A DNA stretch of 64,000 nt. Source: Halovulum dunhuangense. GTDB lineage: Bacteria; Pseudomonadota; Alphaproteobacteria; Rhodobacterales; Rhodobacteraceae. Of the stretch, positions 53,307 through 63,518 are shown piece after piece. Under the pieces are notes generated by a model. That model did not search any database. It was given only the letters and a program-made list of their open reading frames with translations, and had not been told where the DNA came from. The DNA is taken from positions 372,001 through 436,000 of the forward strand of contig NZ_JABFBC010000001.1 in NCBI RefSeq assembly GCF_013093415.1, written 5' to 3'. Each line of letters begins with the position of its first letter. The stretch's first letter is position 1. The position numbers and the translations under genes are program-made.

Positions 53307-53789
53307 TTGGGCAAGTCCCTGACACTGGGATCCGAGGCGGAAACCGCCGCGCTGGCCACCCGGCTGGCGCCCGTGCTGCGTCGTGGCGACACGGTGCTGC
53401 TGTCCGGGCCCGTCGGTGCCGGCAAGACCGCGTTCGCGCGCGCGACGATCCGGGCCATGCAGGCGGCAGCCGGCCAGACGCCCGAGGAGGTGCCCTCGCC
53501 CAGCTACACGCTGGTGCAGGAATATGCGGTCGGCGACGTTCCGGTCTGGCACGCCGATCTCTACCGGCTGTCCGATCCGGACGAGGTGATCGAACTGGGG
53601 CTCGAGCAGGCCTTCGCCGAGGCGGTGGTGCTTGTGGAATGGCCTGACCTTCTGGGCCCGGCAACCCCCGAGCGGCACCTTTCGCTGGCGTTCGCGCCGC
53701 TGGCCGAGGGGCCCGACCTGCGGCGCCTGACCGTCACCGCGCACGGCCCCGGATGGGAGGCGGCGCTGGACGCCCTGCGGGCAGCATGA
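53307..53789 (+). CDS. tsaE: tRNA threonylcarbamoyladenosine biosynthesis ATPase TsaE
   Basis: 160 residues. Walker A GPVGAGKTAFAR, SPSYTLVQEY and VLVEWPDLL are diagnostic. ATPase that works with TsaB/TsaD in t6A modification of tRNA. TTG start at 53307 (LGKSLTLGS...) with AGGAAAGAGG upstream; a GTG at 53262 would add 15 basic residues absent from most homologues. Overlaps the next gene (ATGA). Confidence 0.88.
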   Translation: MGKSLTLGSEAETAALATRLAPVLRRGDTVLLSGPVGAGKTAFARATIRAMQAAAGQTPEEVPSPSYTLVQEYAVGDVPVWHADLYRLSDPDEVIELGLEQAFAEAVVLVEWPDLLGPATPERHLSLAFAPLAEGPDLRRLTVTAHGPGWEAALDALRAA

Positions 53790-54802
53790 GCATGCGCGAC
53801 GAAGCCATCGCCGACTTCCTGGCCGCCGGTCCGTTCAAGGGGGCGAGCCGCGCGCCGCTGGCGGGCGACGCCTCGAACCGCCGCTACGAGCGGATCAGCC
53901 ATCCCCGCCTGGGCCGCGCGGTGCTGATGGACGCGCCCCCGGAAAAGGGAGAGGATGTGCGCCCCTTTCTCGACGTGACCGCGCGGCTGCGCGCCCTGGG
54001 ACTATCCGCACCCGAGGTGCTGGACGCAGACGAGACGCGGGGCTTTCTTCTGCTCGAGGATCTGGGCGACGCTCTTTTTGCCCGCGTGCTCGCCCGCGCC
54101 GAGGCGGAAGAGACCGAACTCTATGCCGCCGCCATCGACCTGCTGGTGGCCCTGCATGCAAGCCACGAGGCGGCGGATGGGCTGGCGCCCTATGACCTTG
54201 CCACCTGCCGGCGCGAAGCCGCGCTGCTGACGGACTGGTATCTTCCGGCCGCGACCGGCCACACGGTCACGCCGGGGTTGACCGAGGACTATCTGGGGCG
54301 GCTGACCCGGGCGCTGTCGGACCTGCCACCGGCCCCGACCGTCTGCGTGCTGCGCGACTACCATGCCGAGAACCTGATCTGGCTGCCCGACCGCAAGGGC
54401 CATGCGCGGATCGGCCTGCTCGACTACCAGGATGCGCTGGCGGGGCATCCGGCCTATGACATCGTCTCGCTGCTCGAGGATGCGCGCCGCGACACTTCCG
54501 CGGACCTGCGGGCCGCCATGCTCAGCGGCTACGCGGCCGCCACCGGCATGGACCAGGCGGTCCTGGCCCAGGCGTATGCGGTTCATGGCGCGCAGCGGAA
54601 CCTGAAGATCATGGGCATCTTTGCCCGGCTCTGGCTGCGCGACGGAAAGCCCGCCTATCTGGCGCTCATGCCGCGTGTCTGGGCGCATCTGGAACGTGAC
54701 CTGTCGCATCCGTCCCTTGCCGCGCTGCGCGACTGGGTGGGCGCCCATGTGCCACCGCCCGAATCCGACCTGATCGCCCGTCTGCGCGGGGCGCGGCCAT
54801 GA
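53786..54802 (+). CDS. amgK: N-acetylmuramate/N-acetylglucosamine kinase AmgK
   Basis: 338 residues, aminoglycoside-phosphotransferase fold with GDASNRRYERI, catalytic DYHAENLIWL and metal-binding LLDYQDA. Its coupling to a MurU-like nucleotidyltransferase matches the AmgK-MurU peptidoglycan recycling route, in which MurNAc is phosphorylated at C1. ATGA overlaps with tsaE and murU. Confidence 0.85.
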   Translation: MSMRDEAIADFLAAGPFKGASRAPLAGDASNRRYERISHPRLGRAVLMDAPPEKGEDVRPFLDVTARLRALGLSAPEVLDADETRGFLLLEDLGDALFARVLARAEAEETELYAAAIDLLVALHASHEAADGLAPYDLATCRREAALLTDWYLPAATGHTVTPGLTEDYLGRLTRALSDLPPAPTVCVLRDYHAENLIWLPDRKGHARIGLLDYQDALAGHPAYDIVSLLEDARRDTSADLRAAMLSGYAAATGMDQAVLAQAYAVHGAQRNLKIMGIFARLWLRDGKPAYLALMPRVWAHLERDLSHPSLAALRDWVGAHVPPPESDLIARLRGARP

Positions 54803-55500
54803 CCCCGGACACGGTGATGATATTCGCCGCGGGGCGCGGCACCCGGATGCGGACGCTGACGCAGGACCGGCCGAAGCCGATGATCCCGGTGGCGGGAAGG
54901 CCGTTGATCGAGCACGCGCTCGACATGGCGGTGGCGGCCGGGCTGCGCCGGGCGGTCGTCAACACCCATTACCTGCCCGCCCCGCTTGAGGCGCATCTGT
55001 CCCGCGAAACCCGGCTTTCCATAACGCTCTCGCCCGAGACGGAGTTGCTGGAAACCGGCGGCGGGCTGAAACGGGCGGCGCCGCTTCTGGGCCTGGGTCC
55101 GGTGTTCACGATGAACGCCGATGTGGTATGGCAGGGGCCGGACCCCTTCGGCGCGCTCGTCTCGGGCGGGGTGCCCGGGCCGGGCGGCGCGCGGCTGCTG
55201 CTGGTGCCCCGGGCCAACGCGGTGGGGCATCCCGGCGCGGGGGATTTCGCGCTGGACCAATCTGGCCGCCCGGTTCGGCGCGGTGACGCGCCGGAAGCGC
55301 CTTTCGTCTATACCGGGCTGCAACTGATCGATCCTGCCGCGGCGCTGGCGGTGCCGGAGCCGGTGTTCTCGCTGAACCGGCTGTGGGATGCGATGCTGGC
55401 GCAGGGACGCCTGCGGGCGACGGTCTGGACCGGGCGCTGGTGTGATGTGGGCCAGCCCGGCTCGATCCCGCTTGCCGAGGCGATGCTGGCCGATGGCTGA
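54799..55500 (+). CDS. murU: N-acetylmuramate-1-phosphate uridylyltransferase MurU
   Basis: 233 residues. Nucleotidyltransferase signature MIFAAGRGTRMRTLTQDRPKP near the N-terminus (in part: AAGRGTRM, RPKPMIPVAG), TMNADV for metal binding. Makes UDP-MurNAc from MurNAc-1-P, bypassing MurA/MurB. Partner of the preceding kinase gene. Confidence 0.85.
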   Translation: MTPDTVMIFAAGRGTRMRTLTQDRPKPMIPVAGRPLIEHALDMAVAAGLRRAVVNTHYLPAPLEAHLSRETRLSITLSPETELLETGGGLKRAAPLLGLGPVFTMNADVVWQGPDPFGALVSGGVPGPGGARLLLVPRANAVGHPGAGDFALDQSGRPVRRGDAPEAPFVYTGLQLIDPAAALAVPEPVFSLNRLWDAMLAQGRLRATVWTGRWCDVGQPGSIPLAEAMLADG

Positions 55501-58447
55501 GCGGCTTTTCCCCGCCGCCGACGGCCCCCGCGTCTTCGGCCTGCCGCCCGGCGTCGATTTCGGGGCCGAGCTTCTGGCGGGCCTGGATGCCCGTATCGCG
55601 GATTGGTCGCCCGAGGCCGTCGCGCGGATCGAGGTGGTGGTGAACACCGCCCGCGCCCGCCGACGGCTTCTGGCGCTGGCCGAGGATCGCGGCGTCTGGT
55701 TCCCGCCCCGGATCCGCGTGCTGTCGGACATGGTGCGCGACGACCCCGCCCTGCCGCCGCTGCTGCCGCCCATCCGGCGCCGGCTTGAACTGGCCCGGTT
55801 GGTCCGCGCCCTGCTGGCCGAGGTGCCCGAGGCAGGGGCCCGCGCCTCTGCCTATGCGATGGCGGACGGGCTGGCCACGATCCTGGCCGAGATGCAGATC
55901 GAGGGCGTCTCGTTCCAGCGTCTCGCCACGCTCGATGCGCCGGAGGATGCCGGTCACTGGCAGCGCAGCCTGCGCTTCCTGACCCTGATCCGCCCGGTGC
56001 TGGAGGCACCCGAGGGCGATGCCGCCGATCCGGACCGGCGGCTGGCGCTGGCGATGGCGCGGCGTGCCGCGGCCTGGATCGACGCGCCGCCCGTGCATCC
56101 GGTGATCGTGGCGGGCTCTACCGGTTCGCGCGGCGCGACGGCGCGTTTCATGGCTGCGGTGGCGGCGCTGCCGCAGGGCGCCGTGGTGCTGCCGGGTCTG
56201 GATGCGGAATTGCCTGCCGAAGTCTGGGCGGAACTGGCCGAGGGCGACGCCGCTGCCGACCACCCGCAGGCCGGGCTTGCGCGGTTCTCCGCGGGCCTTG
56301 GCATCGCGCCAGGTGCGGTCGAGAACTGGAGCGGGGGCGCCCCACCAAGCACGGCGCGCAACGCTCTCGTCTCGCTGGCGATGCGGCCTGCGCCGGTCAC
56401 CGACCAGTGGCTGCGCGACGGGCCTGCGCTGGTGCCGTCGCTTGACGCGGCGACCGAGGGCCTGACCCTGATGGAGGCGCGCGACCCGCGCGAAGAGGCC
56501 GGGGCGATCGCGCTTGCGCTGCGCCGCGTGCTGGCGCAGGGGCAGCGCGCGGCGCTTGTCACCCCGGACCGTACGCTGGCGCGGCAGGTGCGCGCCATGC
56601 TCGACCGTTGGGGGATCGAACCCGATGACAGCGCAGGCCGGCCGCTGGACCTTACCCCGCCCGGCGGGTTCCTGCGGCTGAGCGCGGCCCTGCTGTCCGG
56701 ACCCGTGGACCCGGTCACGCTGATCGCCCTACTCAAGCACCCGCTGACTGCCAGCACCGAAGGCGCGCGCGGGCGGCACATGCACTGCACCGGCTTTCTA
56801 GAACGGCGGTTCCGGTCCGACGGGGGGCCGGTGGCGCATCCGGGTCGGATCGCGGAATGGGCCGGGCATGCGGGCGCACCCCCGGGCTTCGCCGACTGGG
56901 CGGCATGGCTGGCCGCCTGCCACCCCGCGCCGCTGAAGGGCGCCCAGCCGCTGGGCGCGTTCCTGACGGCGCATCTGGCGCTGGCCGAGAAACTGGCCGC
57001 GGGGCCGGGGCAGATGGGCAGCGGTACGCTCTGGGAGGAAAGGCCGGGACAGGCGGCGCGGCTGCTGGCCGACCAGCTGACCGCCCATGCCGAGGCGGCC
57101 GGCGAGATGCCCGTCGCCGAATACCGCGCGCTTCTGCGGTCCGCCATGGCGGGGGTGGACGTGCCCGAACCCGCCTATCTGCCGGATCCCCGCGTGGCGA
57201 TCTGGGGAACGCTCGAGGCGCGGACGCAAAGCGCCGACCTGATCATCCTGGGTGGCCTGAACGAAGGCACCTGGCCGCGTCTGCCGCGCCCGGATCCGTG
57301 GCTGTCGCGGACCATGCGCGCCGCGGCGGGCATGCCCCAGCCGGAACGGCAGATCGGCCTTTCGGCGCATGACTTCCAGCAGGCGATAGGCGGCCCGCAG
57401 GTGATCCTGTCGCGCGCGATCCGTGATGGCGAGGCGCCGACCGTGCCCGCCCGCTGGCTGTTGCGGCTGACGAACCTGATGACCGGGCTCGGGCCCGAGG
57501 GGGCGGCGGCGTTGCAGGCAATGCGCAGGCGGGGCGATGACCTGCTTGCCGTCGCCAGGCGGCTGGACGACGGCGATCCGTCGATCCGCGCGCGCAGGCC
57601 GGCGCCCGTGGTGCCCGCTTCGATGTTCCCGGCGCAGCTTCCCGTCACCACGATCGAACGGCTGGTGCGCGATCCCTATGCCGTCTATGCGCGCCACATC
57701 CTGCGGCTGCGCAAGCTGGACCCGCTGGCGCGGGTGCCCGACCACATGGAACGCGGCATCCGCATCCATGCCGTGCTGGAGAAATTCGTCACCCGCACCG
57801 CGCAGGGCCTGCCCGCCGATGCCGAAGCGCTGTTCCGCCAGACCGTCGAGGAGGTGCTGGAGGCGACCGTGCCCTGGCCCGCCGCCCGCCGCATCTGGAT
57901 CGCGCGGTTGCAGGCGCTGGCGGCCTGGTTCGTTCAGACCGAAGCCGACCGCCGCAGGATCGCCCTGCCCCACAGCATGGAGGCGCAGGGCAGCCTGACC
58001 CTCGACGGGGTGCCGTGTGACTTCACGCTGACCGCGCGGGCCGACCGGATCGACACGGATGGCGCGGGGGCCGTCGCCATCTATGACTACAAGGGCGGCC
58101 TGCCCGGCAAGGAAGAGGCGCGGCTGTTCCACAAGCAGCTGCCGCTTGAGGGGTGGATGGCGCTGAACGGCGGCTTTCCGGACGTGCAGGCCAGCCACGT
58201 CGCCGCGCTGACGCTGATCGGCACCTCCTCCGGGGGCAAGCTGCTGGAACTCGATTGCGATGCGGACAGCCTTGCGCAGACCTGGGACGGGTTGCGCCGC
58301 CTGATCGCCGCCTATCAGGCGGGCGGCCAGCCCTTCCGTGCGCGGGCGCGGATCAGGAAGCGCACCGACGCGGGCGATTACGACCAGCTTGCGCGGCTGG
58401 GCGAATGGCAGGACGGCGATCCGGTGGAACCGGAGGTGCTGGAATGA
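55493..58447 (+). CDS. addB: double-strand break repair protein AddB
   Basis: 984 residues. Subunit of the AddAB helicase-nuclease, which replaces RecBCD in alphaproteobacteria. N-terminal inactivated helicase part, C-terminal nuclease domain with TARADRIDT and IYDYKGGLPG (catalytic Asp/Lys) near 850-880. The expected Fe-S cysteine set is not evident, as in other alphaproteobacterial AddB. Start ATG at 55493 overlaps murU by 8 nt. Confidence 0.92.
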   Translation: MAERLFPAADGPRVFGLPPGVDFGAELLAGLDARIADWSPEAVARIEVVVNTARARRRLLALAEDRGVWFPPRIRVLSDMVRDDPALPPLLPPIRRRLELARLVRALLAEVPEAGARASAYAMADGLATILAEMQIEGVSFQRLATLDAPEDAGHWQRSLRFLTLIRPVLEAPEGDAADPDRRLALAMARRAAAWIDAPPVHPVIVAGSTGSRGATARFMAAVAALPQGAVVLPGLDAELPAEVWAELAEGDAAADHPQAGLARFSAGLGIAPGAVENWSGGAPPSTARNALVSLAMRPAPVTDQWLRDGPALVPSLDAATEGLTLMEARDPREEAGAIALALRRVLAQGQRAALVTPDRTLARQVRAMLDRWGIEPDDSAGRPLDLTPPGGFLRLSAALLSGPVDPVTLIALLKHPLTASTEGARGRHMHCTGFLERRFRSDGGPVAHPGRIAEWAGHAGAPPGFADWAAWLAACHPAPLKGAQPLGAFLTAHLALAEKLAAGPGQMGSGTLWEERPGQAARLLADQLTAHAEAAGEMPVAEYRALLRSAMAGVDVPEPAYLPDPRVAIWGTLEARTQSADLIILGGLNEGTWPRLPRPDPWLSRTMRAAAGMPQPERQIGLSAHDFQQAIGGPQVILSRAIRDGEAPTVPARWLLRLTNLMTGLGPEGAAALQAMRRRGDDLLAVARRLDDGDPSIRARRPAPVVPASMFPAQLPVTTIERLVRDPYAVYARHILRLRKLDPLARVPDHMERGIRIHAVLEKFVTRTAQGLPADAEALFRQTVEEVLEATVPWPAARRIWIARLQALAAWFVQTEADRRRIALPHSMEAQGSLTLDGVPCDFTLTARADRIDTDGAGAVAIYDYKGGLPGKEEARLFHKQLPLEGWMALNGGFPDVQASHVAALTLIGTSSGGKLLELDCDADSLAQTWDGLRRLIAAYQAGGQPFRARARIRKRTDAGDYDQLARLGEWQDGDPVEPEVLE

Positions 58448-61400
58448 CCCAGCCCCGCGATGCCGCCACCGAGGCGCAGGTCCGCGCCGCCCGTCCCGAT
58501 GCGACCACCTGGGTTGCGGCCAATGCCGGGTCCGGCAAGACCCGCGTGCTGACCGACCGCGTGGCGCGGCTGCTGCTGCGCGGCACCGATCCCCAGCGCA
58601 TCCTGTGCCTGACCTTCACCAAGGCCGCCGCCGGAGAGATGCAGAACCGCCTGTTCCGCCGGCTGGGCGAATGGGCGATGCTGGAGGATGGCGCGCTGCG
58701 CACGGAGCTTGGCAAGCTCGACGAGGGGGCGCAGGCGATATCCGCCGCGCATCTGGCGCGCGCCCGCACCCTGTTCGCCCGCGCGCTCGAAACGCCCGGC
58801 GGGCTGAAGATCCAGACCATCCATTCCTTCTGCGAGGCGCTCTTGCGCCGCTTCCCGCTGGAGGCGGGCGTCTCGCCGCAATTCGAGGTGCTGGAGGAAC
58901 GGCAGGGCGCGCAGTTGCGCGCGGGCATCCTCGAACGGCTGGCCGACGATCCGGCCAGCGGTTTCGCCGACCTGGCCCCGCATGTGCTGGCCGCCGACGT
59001 AGAGCCGGACGGGCTGCTGACCGATATCCTGTCCTTGCGCGACCGCTTCGGCCTCGATCCCGATGGGGCCGAACTGGGCCGTGTCTTCGGGTTGGACCGG
59101 CCCGCGCCAGACCCGTTGGCGGTGCTGGACGCAGCGACGCTCGCCACGTTGATCTCCGTGCTCGACGAAAAGGGCGGCAAGGTGGAAAAGACCTGCTGCC
59201 TGGCACTGATTGCGCAGCGCGATGGGCTGCCGGGCGCCATCGAGCAGATGCAGGCGGCGTTCCTGACCGCGACCGGGGCGCCGCGCAAGCTGAAGGCCAC
59301 GAAGGCCGTGGAGGCGGCCCTGCCGCAGACGGGCGATCTGCTTGCCGCCCTCGCCGAGGGGCTGCTTGCGCATCTCGATCACGGCAAGGCGGTGGCTGCC
59401 CATGCCAAGGCGCGGGCGCTGATCCGCTTCGGGCGGGTTTTCCTTGATGCCTACGAGGCCGCAAAGCTTGAGCTTGGCGTGCTGGAATTCGATGACCTGA
59501 TCCGGGGCGCCGACGCGCTGCTGTCGCGGGCCGAGGCGGCGGAATGGGTCAAGTACAAGCTCGACGGCGGGATCGACCATGTGCTGGTGGACGAGGCGCA
59601 GGACACCAGCCCCGAGCAATGGCGGGTGATCGACGCGCTGGTGGCCGAGTTCTTCGCCGGGCTGTCGGCCAGGAACGAGGCGCGCACCCTGTTCGTCGTC
59701 GGCGACGAGAAGCAGTCGATCTATTCCTTCCAGGGGGCCGATCCCCGCGCCTTCGGCGCACAGGCGACGCGTTACCGCGGCCAGCTTGCGGACGTGGCGC
59801 AGGCGCTCGAGGAATGCGACCTGCTGCACAGTTTCCGCTCTGCCCCGCCGGTGCTGGCGCTGGTGGACAAGGTGTTCGAAAGCCGCAGCCAGGCCGAGGG
59901 TGGCGGCGGCACGCGGCACATCCCGTTCCACGGCGACATGCCGGGCCGGGTGGAACTCTGGCCCTTCGTGACCCGCGACGATGCCCCGGACGACGCCGAG
60001 TGGTGGCAGCCCATCGACCGGCCGCTGCCGTCCGATCCGCCGCAGGTGCTGGCGGCCCGGATCGCCGCGCGGCTGCGCGACATGCTGGACCGCGGCGCGA
60101 TGCTGCCGCTGAAGGGCGGGGCCGCGCGCCCGGTCTCGGCCGGCGACGTGCTGATCCTGGTGCGCAGTCGTGGCACGCTGTTCCATGCGATCCTGAAGGC
60201 GCTGAAGGACGCCCGGATCCCCGTGGCGGGCGCCGATCGGCTGAAGGTGATGGCACATCTGGCGGTGCGGGACCTGTTGTCGCTGCTCAAGGCGGTGGCG
60301 ACCGAGGGCGACGACCTGTCGCTGGCCGAGGCGCTGCGCTCGCCACTGATGGGCGTGTCCGAGGCCGGGCTCTACCGGCTTGCGAAGGACCGCCGCGGAA
60401 CGCTGGCCGAGGCGCTGGAACAGGCGGGCGAGGATCATCCGCTTGCCGTCGCGGTCTGGCGGGATCTGCGCCGGCAGGCCGATTTCCTGCGCCCCTACGA
60501 GATGCTCGAGCGGGTCCTGATCCGTCACGGCGCCGCCGCCCGCATCCGTGCCCGGATGGGCGCCGAGGGAGAGGAGGCGGTGGCGGCCTTCCTTCAGCTG
60601 GCGCTGGATTACGAGCGGGTCGAGCCGCCCAGCCTGACCGGCTTCATCGACTGGCTGTCCTCGGCCGATCCCGAGATCAAGCGCCAGCTCGATCCGGCCT
60701 CGGGCGAGGTGCGGGTCATGACCATTCACGGCGCCAAGGGGCTCGAGGCGCCCATCGTCATCCTGCCCGACACCGCGCCGCCGCGTGGCAACCGGGGCCG
60801 GTCGATGCTGCGGCCGCTTGGGGCAAGGGCCGTGGCGCTGGCCGGCACCGCCGCCGACCGGCCGCGCGCGCTGGCGCAGGTCGAGGAACAGGCGGCGGCC
60901 CTTGCGCAGGAGGAACGCTGGCGTCTGCTTTACGTTGCCCTGACCCGCGCCGAAAGCTGGCTGATCGTGGCCGGTGCGGGCGACAAGGAGGGCGATCCGG
61001 AAACCAGCTGGTACGCCGCGATCCGCGATGCCATGGCGGCGCTGGGCCCGGTGGAAGCGGCGGACGGTGTGCAGGTACTGTCGAGCGACTGGCCCGAACT
61101 TCCGGCGCAGCGGCCGCGCGACGCGGCCCCGGCAGCGCGGCAGCCCTTGCCGGACTGGGTGCTGGAAAGGCCCGAAGCCCCGCCAGCCCCCGAACTGGCG
61201 CTTGCGCCATCGCGCGAGGGTGCGGCGGCCAAGGATGCCGCGGTGCGGGCTGCGTCCGAGGCGACGCAGGAGGCGGCGATGCTGCGCGGCACGCGGCTGC
61301 ACCTGCTGCTGGAACACCTGCCGGGGCGGGATCCGGCCACGCGCGACGCCCTGGCACGGCGACTGCTCTGCGAGGGGGACGAGCCTGCGACCCCCGAAGA

Positions 61401-61791
61401 GGCGGCGGCGCTTCTGGCAGAGGCGGCGGCGCTGGTGGACGATCCCGCGCTGGCCTGGATCTTTGCGGATCACGGGCTGGGCGAGGTCGCGCTGGCAGGG
61501 CGGGTCGATGCGTTGGGCGGGCGTATCGTGCGCGGCCAGATCGACCGGCTGCTGCCTGGGGCAGAGGAGGTCTGGGCCATCGACTTCAAGTCCGACGCCT
61601 TCGTGCCCACGACTGCGGATGAAATCCCCGAGGCCTATGCCGTGCAGATGGCGCTTTACCGGGCGGCGCTGGGCCAGATCTATCCGGGCAGGCCCGTGCG
61701 CATCGCGCTGCTCTGGACCCGTGCGCGCCGCCTGATCGAGGTGCCTCTGGCCCGGATGGATGCGGCACTGGCAACGCTCGGGGGGCATTGA
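58444..61791 (+). CDS. addA: double-strand break repair helicase-nuclease AddA
   Basis: 1115 residues. UvrD-type helicase: Walker A ANAGSGKT near 25, [21 protein letters not shown], and C-terminal motifs [11 protein letters not shown] and YVALTRAE. Then a RecB-family nuclease domain with GRVDAL, DFKSD and [10 protein letters not shown] near 1030-1080. Loads RecA at Chi-like sites. ATGA overlap with addB. Confidence 0.93.
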   Translation: MTQPRDAATEAQVRAARPDATTWVAANAGSGKTRVLTDRVARLLLRGTDPQRILCLTFTKAAAGEMQNRLFRRLGEWAMLEDGALRTELGKLDEGAQAISAAHLARARTLFARALETPGGLKIQTIHSFCEALLRRFPLEAGVSPQFEVLEERQGAQLRAGILERLADDPASGFADLAPHVLAADVEPDGLLTDILSLRDRFGLDPDGAELGRVFGLDRPAPDPLAVLDAATLATLISVLDEKGGKVEKTCCLALIAQRDGLPGAIEQMQAAFLTATGAPRKLKATKAVEAALPQTGDLLAALAEGLLAHLDHGKAVAAHAKARALIRFGRVFLDAYEAAKLELGVLEFDDLIRGADALLSRAEAAEWVKYKLDGGIDHVLVDEAQDTSPEQWRVIDALVAEFFAGLSARNEARTLFVVGDEKQSIYSFQGADPRAFGAQATRYRGQLADVAQALEECDLLHSFRSAPPVLALVDKVFESRSQAEGGGGTRHIPFHGDMPGRVELWPFVTRDDAPDDAEWWQPIDRPLPSDPPQVLAARIAARLRDMLDRGAMLPLKGGAARPVSAGDVLILVRSRGTLFHAILKALKDARIPVAGADRLKVMAHLAVRDLLSLLKAVATEGDDLSLAEALRSPLMGVSEAGLYRLAKDRRGTLAEALEQAGEDHPLAVAVWRDLRRQADFLRPYEMLERVLIRHGAAARIRARMGAEGEEAVAAFLQLALDYERVEPPSLTGFIDWLSSADPEIKRQLDPASGEVRVMTIHGAKGLEAPIVILPDTAPPRGNRGRSMLRPLGARAVALAGTAADRPRALAQVEEQAAALAQEERWRLLYVALTRAESWLIVAGAGDKEGDPETSWYAAIRDAMAALGPVEAADGVQVLSSDWPELPAQRPRDAAPAARQPLPDWVLERPEAPPAPELALAPSREGAAAKDAAVRAASEATQEAAMLRGTRLHLLLEHLPGRDPATRDALARRLLCEGDEPATPEEAAALLAEAAALVDDPALAWIFADHGLGEVALAGRVDALGGRIVRGQIDRLLPGAEEVWAIDFKSDAFVPTTADEIPEAYAVQMALYRAALGQIYPGRPVRIALLWTRARRLIEVPLARMDAALATLGGH

Positions 61792-61816
61792 CCCGCCTCT
61801 CCGCGCTACTTACGTT
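61788..61816 (+). promoter_or_regulatory. candidate trxA promoter
   Basis: TTGACC (61788-61793), 17-nt spacer, TACGTT (61811-61816), overlapping the addA stop and 43 nt before the trxA start. Would allow trxA to be expressed apart from addAB. Confidence 0.4.
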
Positions 61817-61858
61817 GTGGCCAACGCGAATGATCGCCGCAAGATATGGAGGCCAGCA

Positions 61859-62179
61859 ATGGCAACAGTGAAAGTGACCGACGGCACCTTCGAGGCCGAG
61901 GTCGTGAATTCCGACATCCCCGTCGTGGTGGATTTCTGGGCCGAATGGTGCGGCCCCTGCAAGCAGATCGGCCCGGCGCTGGAAGAGCTGTCCGTGCTCT
62001 ACGAGGGCAAGGTCAAGATCGCCAAGGTGAACGTGGACGAGAACCCCGGCGCGCCGAGCCAGCTGGGCGTGCGCGGCATTCCGGCGCTGTTCCTGTTCAA
62101 GGATGGCAAGGTCGTGTCGAACAAGGTCGGCGCCGCGCCCAAGGCGGCCCTGCAAAGCTGGATCGACGGCGCTGTCTGA
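61859..62179 (+). CDS. trxA: thioredoxin
   Basis: 106 residues, canonical thioredoxin: [10 protein letters not shown] (Cys31, Cys34), cis-Pro in GIPALFLF. General disulfide reductant in the cytoplasm; could also serve CysH. GGAGG ribosome site. Ends with a strong terminator. Confidence 0.95.
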   Translation: MATVKVTDGTFEAEVVNSDIPVVVDFWAEWCGPCKQIGPALEELSVLYEGKVKIAKVNVDENPGAPSQLGVRGIPALFLFKDGKVVSNKVGAAPKAALQSWIDGAV

Positions 62180-62206
62180 TCCGCGCCGTCAGTGCTGGAA
62201 CACACG

Positions 62207-62235
62207 AACCCCGGCGGTCCTTCGCCGGGGTTTTT
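62207..62235 (+). terminator. intrinsic terminator after trxA
   Basis: Perfect 10-bp stem AACCCCGGCG / CGCCGGGGTT with a 6-nt loop, then TTTTT. Confidence 0.92.
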
Positions 62236-62249
62236 CGTTTATGGACGCC

Positions 62250-63518
62250 TCAGCCGTTCTCGCGCAGGACGCCGCCCGCAAGGTAGAGCGAGCCACAGAT
62301 CAGGATGCGCGCATCCGGGGCGCTTGCGGTGATGGCGCGGATCGCGCTAGCCACGTCCTCGGCCCGTACGACCTCGGAAAATCCTGCGCGCGCGGCGGCC
62401 GCGGCCGTGGCGGCGGCGGGCAGGGTGGCGGTCTCGCCCGGGATGCTGACGGCATGCAGGCTTTGCGCCACGCCGGCCAGCGGCCGGAGATAGCCCTCGA
62501 CATCCTTGGTGGAAAGCATGCCACAGATCAGGTGCAGCGGGCGCGGGGACAGCCGCGTCACCGCCTCGGCCAGGGCGATCCCGGCGGCCGGGTTGTGCCC
62601 GCCATCGAGCCACAGTTCCGCCCGCCCCGCCAGGTCCACCAGCGGCCCGCGCCGCAGATGCTGCAACCGCGCGGGCCAGACCGCATCGGTCAGCGCCCGC
62701 TCGGGATTGCCGCGGCCAAGCAGCTTCAGCGCGGTGATCGCCGTGCCCGCATTGACCACCTGGTGCGCCCCGATCAGCCGCGGCAGCGGCAGGTCGATCA
62801 GCCCGTCCCCGTCCTGATAAGCGGCGCGGCCATGTTCTTCCCAGATCTGCCAGTCGCGGTTGCCGACGCGCAGCGGCGTGCCCAGCCGGTCGGCGGTGGC
62901 AAGGATCACCTCCTCGGCCTCGGCCACCTGGGGGGCTATCGCCGCCGGCACGCCGGGGCGCAGGATGCCTGCCTTTTCGCCGGCGATGGCGGCGATGGTG
63001 TTGCCCAGGTATTGCTCGTGATCGCGCGAGACGGGCGTGATCACGCAGACATCCGGAGAAATGACGTTGGTCGCATCAAGCCGGCCGCCAAGGCCCACTT
63101 CGATCACGGCGAAATCCGCGGGAACGCGGGAATAGGCCAGAAAGGCCGCCGCGGTCGTGATCTCGAAATAGGTGATCGGCGCACCGCCATTCGCGGCCTC
63201 GCATTCGGCCAGCATCTCGGCCAGGAAATCCTCGCCGATGGTCTCGCTCGCGACGGTGATCCGCTCGTGAAACCGCGCCAGGTGCGGCGAGGTGTAGGCG
63301 TGGACCTTCAGCCCCTCCGCCTCCAGCCCGGCGCGGATCATGGCCTGGGTGGAACCCTTGCCGTTTGTCCCCGCGATCAGCACCGAGGGCGGCAGCTTGC
63401 GCTCCGGGTTGCCCAGCGCGGTGAGGATGCGTTCCATCCGGCCAAGGGACAGGTCGATCACCTTGGGATGCAGCGTCATCAGCCGCGACAGCAGGCTGTC
63501 GCTGGGCTCGAGCGTCAC
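62250..63518 (-). CDS. folC: bifunctional folylpolyglutamate/dihydrofolate synthase
   Basis: 422 residues. Mur-ligase fold: ATP loop [13 protein letters not shown] near 50, HxxRxxER region ([11 protein letters not shown]), [11 protein letters not shown], and the C-terminal GHNPAAG. Adds glutamate to folates. The start is a GTG that overlaps the accD stop (GTGA), supported by length and homology at [14 protein letters not shown]. Last gene of the accD-folC unit. Confidence 0.9.
   Translation of the reverse strand: MTLEPSDSLLSRLMTLHPKVIDLSLGRMERILTALGNPERKLPPSVLIAGTNGKGSTQAMIRAGLEAEGLKVHAYTSPHLARFHERITVASETIGEDFLAEMLAECEAANGGAPITYFEITTAAAFLAYSRVPADFAVIEVGLGGRLDATNVISPDVCVITPVSRDHEQYLGNTIAAIAGEKAGILRPGVPAAIAPQVAEAEEVILATADRLGTPLRVGNRDWQIWEEHGRAAYQDGDGLIDLPLPRLIGAHQVVNAGTAITALKLLGRGNPERALTDAVWPARLQHLRRGPLVDLAGRAELWLDGGHNPAAGIALAEAVTRLSPRPLHLICGMLSTKDVEGYLRPLAGVAQSLHAVSIPGETATLPAAATAAAAARAGFSEVVRAEDVASAIRAITASAPDARILICGSLYLAGGVLRENG

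Noticed and set aside
58378-61788. Very long open frame on the reverse strand across addA
   Set aside because: It is antisense to a complete, motif-rich AddA, has no recognisable domain and reflects high third-position GC.
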